A stretch of 64,000 nt of DNA, taken from the NCBI GenBank assembly GCA_012959785.1, contig DUCM01000017.1, positions 186,001 through 250,000 on the forward strand, read 5' to 3'. The DNA comes from Planctomycetota bacterium. Lineage in GTDB: Bacteria; Planctomycetota; UBA1135; GCA-002686595. The notes beneath the pieces are model-generated. The model worked only from the letters and a program-made list of their open reading frames with translations. It was not told the origin of the DNA and searched no databases. Position numbers and translations under genes: made by a program. Of this stretch, positions 25,794-33,252 are shown one piece after another (position 1 is the first letter of the stretch; every line of letters begins with the position of its first letter).

Positions 25794-27092
25794 TTAGACG
25801 GTCGCGTCTGAAACGCGCTCGATCCGGGCACCCAGGGGACGCAGGCGCTCTTCGATGCGCTCGTAGCCGCGGTCGATGTGATAGATGCGGTGGATCTCCG
25901 TGCGGCCCACGGCCACCAGGCCGGCGAGGACCAGGGCAGCCGAAGCGCGCAGGTCGGAAGCCGTGACCGGAGCTCCCGAGAGGCTCTTGGTGCCGGTCAC
26001 GATGGCCATGGAGCCCTCGCGGCGAACCTCGGCACCCATGCGCGCGAGTTCGGCGAGGTGCATGTAGCGGTCGGGGTAGATGCGCTCGCAGATGAGCGAG
26101 ATGCCCTCGGCCATGGTCATCAAACTCATCCACTGAGCTTGCAGGTCCGTGGGAAAGCCCGGAAAGGCATGGGTGGTGACTTCGGTGGACCGCGGGCGCT
26201 GGCCCGGCTTGCGGGGTTCGTACTCCTGGGTCTCGATCCAATCCTCGCCGATTTCAAGGGGAACCTCAGCCTCGCGCAGGCGGTCGATCAACGCCAGCAG
26301 GTGCGCCGGTCGGCAACCGGTAACGCGCACGCGGCCGCCGGTCATGGCGCCCGCAATAAGATAAGTGCCGGCCTCGATGCGATCGGGGATCACGCGGTGG
26401 CGCGTGCCGCCGAGCTTCTCGACGCCTTCGATCTCGATGCGCGGCGAGCCGAGGCCCTCGATGCGCGCGCCCATGGACTGCAAACAGTGGCCGAGGTCTA
26501 CCACCTCCGGTTCGCAGGCCGCACCGTGGATCACACTGCGACCGCGGGCCAGAGTAGCCGCCATGAGTACATTGGCCGTGCCCAGGACGCTCGATCCAAA
26601 GGCCGAACCGAGAAACATTTCGGCCCCCACCAATCCTCCGCGAGGGGCCTCGGCGATGACATAGCCGCCCTCGACGCGCACCGTGGCTCCCAGGGCCTTG
26701 AAGCCCTTGAGGTGCACATCGATGGGTCGCAGGCCGAAGACGCAGCCGCCGGGCAGGCTGACCTCGGCGCGTCCGGAGCGGGCCAGGAGCGGCCCGAGCA
26801 CGCAGACCGAGCCGCGCATCCGGCGCACGAACTCCCAACCGGCGCGCTGAGAGGCGAGATTGGGCGTCGAGGCCGTGAGCGTTCCGTCGTCGCAGCGGCG
26901 AAACTCGGTGCCGAGCTCAGTCAGAACCTGGCCCATGGTGTCCACATCGGAGAGCCGCGGCGCGTTCTCGATACAGACCTCCTCGGCGGTCAGGAGCGAT
27001 GCCGCCAGCACGGGCAATACGGCGTTCTTGGCCCCCTTGGTGGGCACTTCGCCCTCGAGCCTGCGGCCCCCCTCAATAATCAGCTTGTCCAT
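25794..27092 (-). CDS. murA: UDP-N-acetylglucosamine 1-carboxyvinyltransferase
   Basis: A 432-residue protein starting at ATG 27092 (MDKLIIEGGRRLEGEV); the longer open frame upstream is Pro/Arg-rich and unsupported. MurA makes the first committed step of peptidoglycan synthesis, adding enolpyruvate from PEP to UDP-GlcNAc. Diagnostic segments are TKGAKNAVLPVLAASLLT with the substrate-binding Lys, and SLPGGCVFGLRPIDVHLKGF, whose Cys corresponds to the fosfomycin-sensitive Cys115 of E. coli. The gene supports a peptidoglycan-producing organism. Confidence 0.96.
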   Translation of the reverse strand: MDKLIIEGGRRLEGEVPTKGAKNAVLPVLAASLLTAEEVCIENAPRLSDVDTMGQVLTELGTEFRRCDDGTLTASTPNLASQRAGWEFVRRMRGSVCVLGPLLARSGRAEVSLPGGCVFGLRPIDVHLKGFKALGATVRVEGGYVIAEAPRGGLVGAEMFLGSAFGSSVLGTANVLMAATLARGRSVIHGAACEPEVVDLGHCLQSMGARIEGLGSPRIEIEGVEKLGGTRHRVIPDRIEAGTYLIAGAMTGGRVRVTGCRPAHLLALIDRLREAEVPLEIGEDWIETQEYEPRKPGQRPRSTEVTTHAFPGFPTDLQAQWMSLMTMAEGISLICERIYPDRYMHLAELARMGAEVRREGSMAIVTGTKSLSGAPVTASDLRASAALVLAGLVAVGRTEIHRIYHIDRGYERIEERLRPLGARIERVSDATV

Positions 27093-27502
27093 GGTTTCTG
27101 GTGCCTCCCTGGCCCTATTTTCGAATGGTGTCGTCCCTGGTGTTCCTGGCAGCGGAGCGGCCCTCGGGGGACGGCTCCGTGACGGCCGCGGCAGCCCGAC
27201 CGATGCACCTCGCTCGGGGAGCCACACTACGCCTCGGGAGAGGCCAATTCCCGCCTGCAGGCCGAAGATTCTGGGAGCAGGCGATCCCGGGCCGGCCGTC
27301 CAGTTGACGGCACCGGCAGTCAAGCTCTATTCTGTTGGGCTCGAATACGGTGGGCGAGCCTTGTGGAAGGCATGCTGTCCCCGTCGCTCGCCGCACCTCC
27401 CTCCCGCACCCGACAAGCCCGAACCCGACCAGCCCCGAGCCGCGCCCTTTGGATCGCCCAACGGATAGGGAATCCCAAGCCACGCCTCGCGCGCCAGCCA
27501 TC
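27093..27502. other. Divergent region between murA and the TPR/alpha-CTD gene
   Basis: About 410 bases. It contains a good plus-strand sigma-70 promoter (27304-27333), giving the rightward gene a leader of ~160 nt that is C-rich and open in several frames. No clear promoter was found for murA. No RNA gene or riboswitch was recognised. Confidence 0.5.
27304..27333 (+). promoter_or_regulatory. Sigma-70-type promoter of the TPR/alpha-CTD gene
   Basis: TTGACG (27304-27309) and TATTCT (27328-27333) are separated by 18 nt, close to the TTGACA/TATAAT consensus. It is the best promoter match seen in the window. Transcription would start near 27340. Confidence 0.6.
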
Positions 27503-28858
27503 ATGATCAACGAGCCCTCCGCACCCACGGCGACCCACGAGTTCGATCTCACCACCGCCCCCATCGAAAGCTTCACCGCCTTGCAGGAGGCCCGCCAGGA
27601 AGTCTTCTCCTCCGAGCGCGCCCATGATGCTTTTCAGCGCACCATCCGTGGCCTTCAGCCCACCGGCCCCGAAGGCCTGCGGCGCGGACTCGGTGCATGG
27701 ATGATCGGCGACTACGAAGGCGCCTGCGATGCGCTGAGCGCCTACGCGAGTGATGATGTGGCCTCGTTCACCCACGCCAACGCCTTGATGACCCTCAAGC
27801 GTTACGTCGAAGCACAACCGATCTTCAAGCGCTTGGCCGAGAAGTACCCCGGCGAGCCCAAGGCCCAGGGCGGTTACGCTGAAGCCTGCTTCGAAGCGGC
27901 CCTCAGCGAACATGGCGAACACGAGATTGATGCCATCTGCGAAGTCTACGAGCGCGAACTCGCCGCCGCCGGAGAGGGCTTTGCCGATTCCGCCGAAGGC
28001 CAGTACCTCGCCGGCCGCGCCGCCGAAGTGCGCCGCGATTGGCAACTGGCCCTCGACCATTTTGGCAAAGCCCGCGAGCTCAACCCGGCCATGCGCCGCA
28101 ACCTGTTCCACCTCGGCCTGCGCGCCGAGCGCTGCGGTCTCGATCTAGAGGCCCTCGTCGCCTACCAGCAACTGGCCTCCCTGGCTCCGGTCGATTTGCC
28201 GGCCATGATGAACTTGGGGATGTTGCTCGAGGATCTCGGCCGCGATCAAGAAGCCGCTGCCTGCTACGATGTGATCGCCCGCTCGCGTCCCATGGATCGC
28301 CGCGCGCGACTCTACCTGTCCGATGCCGTGGCCGGCATGGACATGTACTACGACGAGGATCAGGAGCGCAAGGAAGACCGCCTGAACCAGATCCTACGCA
28401 TCCCCATCACCGACTTCGAGCTCTCCGTGCGCGCACGCAACTGCTTGAACAAGATGAACATCATGACCCTCGGCGACTTGGTCAAGCAAACGGAGACCGA
28501 GCTCTTGTCCTTCAAGAACTTCGGCGAGACATCCCTGAACGAGATCAAGGAGATCCTGGGCTCGAAATCCCTGCGCCTGGGCATGGGCCGCCAGGAAGCC
28601 GTGCTGAGCATCGAGAGTACCCAGCAACGCTATGTCAGCGGCGAGAACGCCGAAGCCATGAACCGACCGATCCTGGACCTCGAACTCTCGATCCGCGCCC
28701 GGCGCACGGTCGAGTACCTCGGCTGCCTGACTTTTGGCGATGTCATTCAGCACTCGGAAGAAGAACTGCTCGGCATGCCGAACTTCGGCGTGACATCCCT
28801 GACCGAACTCAAAGAGAAGCTGACTATCTTTGGCCTCGAGCTAAAACCCAGGCAGTAA
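27503..28858 (+). CDS. TPR protein with two RNA polymerase alpha-CTD-like domains
   Basis: A 451-residue protein from ATG 27503. Residues ~20-290 are TPR-like helical repeats (DYEGACDALSAYA, YVEAQPIFKRLAEKYPGEP, DWQLALDHFGKARELNPAM, GRDQEAAACYDVIARSRP). Residues ~300-365 and ~390-451 are two copies of the RNA polymerase alpha C-terminal domain fold: FELSVRARNCLNKMNIMTLG...NFGETSLNEIKEIL and LELSIRARRTVEYLGCLTFG...NFGVTSLTELKEKL. In the first copy the residues equal to E. coli alpha Arg265, Asn268 and Ser299 are kept, while Lys298 is Thr. There is no alpha N-terminal domain, so it is not RpoA. It may bind UP-element-like DNA or RNA polymerase partners. Similar proteins occur in planctomycetes, as far as I recall. 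Confidence 0.85.
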   Translation: MINEPSAPTATHEFDLTTAPIESFTALQEARQEVFSSERAHDAFQRTIRGLQPTGPEGLRRGLGAWMIGDYEGACDALSAYASDDVASFTHANALMTLKRYVEAQPIFKRLAEKYPGEPKAQGGYAEACFEAALSEHGEHEIDAICEVYERELAAAGEGFADSAEGQYLAGRAAEVRRDWQLALDHFGKARELNPAMRRNLFHLGLRAERCGLDLEALVAYQQLASLAPVDLPAMMNLGMLLEDLGRDQEAAACYDVIARSRPMDRRARLYLSDAVAGMDMYYDEDQERKEDRLNQILRIPITDFELSVRARNCLNKMNIMTLGDLVKQTETELLSFKNFGETSLNEIKEILGSKSLRLGMGRQEAVLSIESTQQRYVSGENAEAMNRPILDLELSIRARRTVEYLGCLTFGDVIQHSEEELLGMPNFGVTSLTELKEKLTIFGLELKPRQ

Positions 28859-28961
28859 GCCCGCCCACGACTCCAGTCTCCAACGAGCCGATGCGGTCCA
28901 GCGTGTCGGCTCGCTGTCATTCTTCGAGAGCTTTCCCGCAAGAGCACCCCAGCAAGAACCC

Positions 28962-29552
28962 GTGTTCGAATTCCTCACAGGCAAAATCGCACGCCGCGGT
29001 CCCACGACTCTGGTGCTCGAGGTGGGAGGTGTGGGCTACGCATTGATCGTACCCGTGGGTTCCAAGTTCCCCAATTCCGGCGGGGCCCGAGCCTGGACGC
29101 ACTTCGTCGTGCGCGAGGACTCCCAAACCCTCTACGGATTTGACTCGGCCTCCGGCCGCGATCTGTTTCGGCTACTGCTTTCAGTGCGCGGCGTGGGACC
29201 GGCGGTGGCTCTGGCTCTACTCTCGGGGCTCGAAGCTGCTGCCCTGGTCCAGGCCATCCTCACCGATGACGCCCTGACCTTGACCCGCGTGAAAGGCGTT
29301 GGCAAGAAAACCGCCGAGCAGATGCTGCTCGACCTGCGCGACAAGATCGGCCGCTTCGGAGGCCCGGACGGCATCCCGGGCAGCCCTGCCGGCGCAGCGA
29401 CTGGTGCCAACGCCCGGGAGCTGGATGCCATCAGCGCTCTGAGCTCCATCGGCTACAAGGAAAAGGAAGCCACCAAGCTGGTACGCAAGGTCGCTTCAAG
29501 CAACCCATCGCTCGACACCGAACAACTCATCCGCGCGGCCTTGCAGGCCTGA
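28962..29552 (+). CDS. ruvA: Holliday junction DNA helicase subunit RuvA
   Basis: A 196-residue protein starting at GTG 28962 (MFEFLTGKIARRGP). RuvA tetramers bind four-way junctions and load the RuvB motor. The N-terminal OB fold (VLEVGGVGYALIVP ... EDSQTLYGF) is followed by two helix-hairpin-helix motifs, VRGVGPAVALALLSGL and VKGVGKKTAEQMLLDLRDK. A Gly/Ala linker leads to the C-terminal RuvB-binding domain (ALSSIGYKEKEATKLVRKV). ruvB and ruvC are not in the window. It lies 5 nt upstream of serA, probably in one transcript. Confidence 0.95.
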   Translation: MFEFLTGKIARRGPTTLVLEVGGVGYALIVPVGSKFPNSGGARAWTHFVVREDSQTLYGFDSASGRDLFRLLLSVRGVGPAVALALLSGLEAAALVQAILTDDALTLTRVKGVGKKTAEQMLLDLRDKIGRFGGPDGIPGSPAGAATGANARELDAISALSSIGYKEKEATKLVRKVASSNPSLDTEQLIRAALQA

Positions 29553-29557
29553 TCTCC

Positions 29558-31192
29558 ATGACTCCGCCCTCCGGTCCCCTCAATCCCGCCGAGGCTCGCG
29601 TTTTGATCTGTGATGATCTCTCCAACGCTGCCCTCGATGTCTTCCGCGAACGGGGCCTCGAACCCGAAGTCGCCTGCGGTCTCTCGGAAGAGCAACTCAT
29701 CAAGCGTGTGGGCGGTGCCCACGCCCTGATCGTACGCTCGGCCACCAAGATCACCCGCGCCGTGCTCGCAGCGGCGCCGGAATTGCGCGTGGTGGGCCGC
29801 GCCGGGGTGGGCGTGGACAACATCGATTGCAGCGCCGCCACCGAGAAGGGCGTGGTGGTCATGAACACGCCCACCGGCAACACCACCACCACCGGCGAGT
29901 TGGCCATCTCGCTCTTGTGCGCGATCTCGCGTCACATCTGTCGCGCCGACCGCCGCACCCGCAGCGGGACCTGGCATAAAAAGGGCCTCATGGGCAGCGA
30001 GCTTACCGGCAAGCGCTTGGGCGTCGTGGGCTTGGGCCGCATCGGCCGGGTAGTCGCCGACCGCGCCCTGGGTTTGAAGATGGAGGTCGTCGCCAGCGAC
30101 CCCTACCTGCAAAGCGCTGGCCAGCCCTCGCCCATCGAGGGCGTGGAGTTGATCGAGCTCGACGAGCTGATCGAAACCTGCGACTACATCAGCCTGCATG
30201 TGCCACTGCTCGATTCCACCCGCAACCTGCTCTCGCGCGAGCGCCTCGAGCGCACCAAACCCGGCGTGCGTATCATCAACGCCGCCCGCGGTGGACTGAT
30301 CGACGAAGAGGCCCTGGCCGAGTTGCTCGAGTCCGGTCAAATCGCCGGCGCAGCCCTCGATGTGCTGGCCGAGGAACCGCCCAGCCAGGATCACCCGCTC
30401 CTGGGCCGCGAGGATGTGATCCTGACGCCGCATCTGGGCGCCTCCTCCCACGAAGCCCAGCACAATGTCGCCGTGCAGGTCGCGCGCCAGGTCGCCGACT
30501 TCTTGATCGAGAGCGTGGCCCACAACGCCGTCAACGCGCCCGCGGTTTCGTCCGCCGTTCTGCAACGCATCGCGCCTTATGTTCTGCTAGGCGAACGGAT
30601 GGGCACCTTCCTCGCTCAACAGATGGATTCGCCCGTGCGCAAGCTCGAAGTGACCCTCTCGGAGTCCCTGGAGCAAGACGCAGCGCAATACCTGCCGCTG
30701 GCAATTTTGGTGGGCGTCTTGCGGCTCTCCGATGGCAGGGCCAACTTCGTCAACGCCAGCCTGCTGGCTCGCGAACACGGGCTGCGGCTGTTGCAGGGCG
30801 AGAAGAGCGAGACCTACGCATTCACCAACTTGATCAAGGTGCGCGCTTCCTCGCGCGGTGGCGAAGAGTCCCATGTGATCTCGGGCACGGTCTTCGGTCG
30901 CAGCCCGCGCATCGTGCGCATTGACGGTTTGCACCTCGACCTCGAACCGACGGGGACGATTCTGGTCACACGCCACCGCGACCGGCCAGGGGTCATCGGC
31001 GAGTTAGGCGGCGTCTTGGGAAAGGCCGGGGTCAACATCCGGCGCATGGAACTGGGCACAAATGCGGATGCCGAAGCTGAGCTGGCATCGGCCTTCCTGT
31101 CCCTCGATTCCGAACCCGAGCCCCAGGTTCTCGAGGACCTTTGCCGCCTCGATACCATCGAAGAGGCGCGCCTGATTCGCCTCGGCCAATGA
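29558..31192 (+). CDS. serA: D-3-phosphoglycerate dehydrogenase
   Basis: A 544-residue protein, the long form with an extra domain. It oxidises 3-phosphoglycerate with NAD, the first step of serine synthesis. It shows the NAD-binding motif LGVVGLGRIGRVVADRA, the substrate/catalytic segments GRAGVGVDNID, RIINAARGGLIDEEAL and ALDVLAEEPP, and the catalytic His in LTPHLGASS. Residues ~330-460 form the intervening (ASB) domain, and ~465-540 the ACT regulatory domain (ILVTRHRDRPGVIGELGGVLG), which senses serine in the family. The stop overlaps the next start as ATGA. Confidence 0.95.
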   Translation: MTPPSGPLNPAEARVLICDDLSNAALDVFRERGLEPEVACGLSEEQLIKRVGGAHALIVRSATKITRAVLAAAPELRVVGRAGVGVDNIDCSAATEKGVVVMNTPTGNTTTTGELAISLLCAISRHICRADRRTRSGTWHKKGLMGSELTGKRLGVVGLGRIGRVVADRALGLKMEVVASDPYLQSAGQPSPIEGVELIELDELIETCDYISLHVPLLDSTRNLLSRERLERTKPGVRIINAARGGLIDEEALAELLESGQIAGAALDVLAEEPPSQDHPLLGREDVILTPHLGASSHEAQHNVAVQVARQVADFLIESVAHNAVNAPAVSSAVLQRIAPYVLLGERMGTFLAQQMDSPVRKLEVTLSESLEQDAAQYLPLAILVGVLRLSDGRANFVNASLLAREHGLRLLQGEKSETYAFTNLIKVRASSRGGEESHVISGTVFGRSPRIVRIDGLHLDLEPTGTILVTRHRDRPGVIGELGGVLGKAGVNIRRMELGTNADAEAELASAFLSLDSEPEPQVLEDLCRLDTIEEARLIRLGQ

Positions 31193-31938
31193 GCGCGGAC
31201 AACTCCCCCATCTCCGACGCGCCGCCGCCCTACGACACGGTGATCTTCGACTGCGACTCGACCCTCTCTGGGATCGAGGGCATCGAGGAGTTAGCCGGGG
31301 ACCTGTCGCCCCGTATCGAGGCGCTCACCCGTCGAGCCATGGAAGGTGAACTGCCCCTCGAGGAAGTCTTCGGAGCGCGGCTGGAGTTGATCCGCCCCTC
31401 ACGGGCTGACCTGGCGAGGGTGGCAGAGGTTTACGCCAAGCGCGCCCTACCCAACGCCGCCGGGCTGGTGGCCCTCTTGCGCGCGGCGGGCAAACGGGTG
31501 CTGGTGGTCTCCGGCGGCCTGGCCCTGGCGGTGCGACCCTTCGCCGAGGGGCTCGGCATCGCGGCCGGGGAGGTGCACGCCGTGGAGGCCTACTTCGACG
31601 GCGCGGGCGAGTACCGCGGCTTCGACGAGGACTCGTCCCTGGCACGGGCGGGCGGCAAACCCGAGCTGCTGGCGGCCCTGGCCGAGCAGGGCAGCCTGGG
31701 CGCCATAGCCCTGGTGGGCGATGGCGCCACCGATCTCGAGGCCGCCTGTGTCACGGCGCGCTTCGTGGCCTTCGGCGGAGTCGTGCGCCGCGCGAGCGTC
31801 TTCGCCCGCGCCCGGGTGCACTGCACCCGGGCCGACATGGCAGCCCTGGTCCCCTTGCTCCTGACCCGCGCCGAAATCGACGCCCGATCCGGCGACCCAG
31901 CCCACGGGGAAATTTTGCGCGGCGCGGCTCGTCTTTGA
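31189..31938 (+). CDS. HAD-family phosphatase, probable phosphoserine phosphatase
   Basis: A 249-residue protein whose ATG overlaps the serA stop by 4 nt, implying coupling. It contains the HAD motifs FDCDSTLSG (nucleophile Asp21, acid Asp23), LVVSGGLALAVRPFAEGLG, a Lys in the GGKPELLAAL segment and GDGATDLEA. The ordering and the GIEGIEELA cap region match phosphoserine phosphatase (SerB), which makes the last step of serine synthesis. Position directly after serA and before a class V aminotransferase strongly supports this role, although other small phosphatases share the motifs. Confidence 0.8.
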   Translation: MSADNSPISDAPPPYDTVIFDCDSTLSGIEGIEELAGDLSPRIEALTRRAMEGELPLEEVFGARLELIRPSRADLARVAEVYAKRALPNAAGLVALLRAAGKRVLVVSGGLALAVRPFAEGLGIAAGEVHAVEAYFDGAGEYRGFDEDSSLARAGGKPELLAALAEQGSLGAIALVGDGATDLEAACVTARFVAFGGVVRRASVFARARVHCTRADMAALVPLLLTRAEIDARSGDPAHGEILRGAARL

Positions 31939-31990
31939 AGGCTAGCTCCAAGCAACTCCTACTCTCTGCTCTTCAACCCATTCCGTTCCC

Positions 31991-33112
31991 ATGCTCTGGA
32001 TCCCCGGCCCCACGGAAGTCCGCCCCGAAATTCTGGCCCAGCTCGCCCGACCCGCCATCGGCCACCGCTCGGCGCAGATGGTCGAGTTGATCGAACGCCT
32101 CGACCCACACCTGGCCTTGGCCTTTGGCCTCTCTACCGACTCCACCGCAGAGCTTGGTGTTCACAGCGTGAGCGCCTCGGGAATGATGGAAGCCTCGCTG
32201 CGGGGCGTGGGCCAGAAGATCCTGGCGGTCAAGAACGGCGCCTTTGCCGGACGCTTCGCCACCATGGCCGAGTCGTTGGGCAAGCAAGTCGAGCACCTGG
32301 AGGTCGAGTGGGGCCGCGGCGTGGATCCCGCCGTACTCGATGAGACCCTGACCCAAAAGGGCCCCTTCGATGCGGTCACCCTGGTCTCCAACGAGACATC
32401 CACCGGCACCTTGACTCCCTTGGCCCCCATCGCCGAGGTCCTGGCTCGCTTTCCCGAAACCATGTTCTTGGTAGACCTCGTGAGCCTCATCGCGGGCGCG
32501 CCCGTGGACTTTGACGCGAACGGCATCGACTTCGGCTTCGCCGGTGTGCAGAAGGCCCTCGCCTTGCCGCCGGGCATCGCGGTATTCTGCGCCTCCCGGC
32601 GCTACGAGCAAGCTGCGCAGAAGGTCCCGTGCCGCGGCTGGCACCTCGATCCGCTCAAGCTGCTTGCGGGCCACAAACAGCGCAAGACTCCAGCCACGCC
32701 TTGCACGCCGCTCTACTACGCCTTGGCCCAGCAACTCGAGGACATCAGCTCCGGTTTGGATCTAGCTCCGGGTCAAGGCAGCTCCAGCCCCGCCAAAGCT
32801 TGGGCCGCGCGCTTCGACAAACACGAATCCATGCGTAGCCAGACCGAAGCCTGGGCCACGGGGCATGGCTTGTCACTCTTCCCCGCCACGGGTTTTCGCT
32901 CGCCCACCGTCTCGTGCATAAACGCCGGCGAGATCGATGTCGGCGCACTTCAAGCCGACCTCTCCCGCCGCGGCTATCTCATCTCCAATGGCTACGGCGA
33001 TCTCAAGGGCCGCACCTTCCGCATCGGCCACATGGGCGACCACACCCCCGCCGGTCTGGCCGAACTATTGAGCGCCGCAGACGACGCGATCTCGAGCCCT
33101 GCCAGGTCTTGA
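31991..33112 (+). CDS. Class V aminotransferase, probable phosphoserine aminotransferase
   Basis: A 373-residue PLP enzyme. IPGPTEVRPEIL at the N-terminus, HRSAQMVELIE, SASGMMEAS, the Asp pair in FLVDLVSLIAGAPVDF and the Schiff-base Lys188 in GVQKALALPPG place it in the alanine-glyoxylate / serine-pyruvate / phosphoserine aminotransferase class V group. A position 52 nt after serA-serB suggests it supplies the missing middle step, 3-phosphohydroxypyruvate to phosphoserine (SerC). By sequence alone it could instead be a serine-glyoxylate or alanine-glyoxylate aminotransferase. Confidence 0.8.
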   Translation: MLWIPGPTEVRPEILAQLARPAIGHRSAQMVELIERLDPHLALAFGLSTDSTAELGVHSVSASGMMEASLRGVGQKILAVKNGAFAGRFATMAESLGKQVEHLEVEWGRGVDPAVLDETLTQKGPFDAVTLVSNETSTGTLTPLAPIAEVLARFPETMFLVDLVSLIAGAPVDFDANGIDFGFAGVQKALALPPGIAVFCASRRYEQAAQKVPCRGWHLDPLKLLAGHKQRKTPATPCTPLYYALAQQLEDISSGLDLAPGQGSSSPAKAWAARFDKHESMRSQTEAWATGHGLSLFPATGFRSPTVSCINAGEIDVGALQADLSRRGYLISNGYGDLKGRTFRIGHMGDHTPAGLAELLSAADDAISSPARS

Positions 33113-33252
33113 ACCGGTAGTTGCGATTGCCCCCGGGCTCATGCGAGTGCAAGGTTGCCCGCGGGCCAGCACGCCGCCGCGCACGAGCACGAGCATCTAC
33201 TCAAGCCCTTCGCTGGGCCCGCCGCTACACCAAGGTGTCCTGTACGCAGTGA

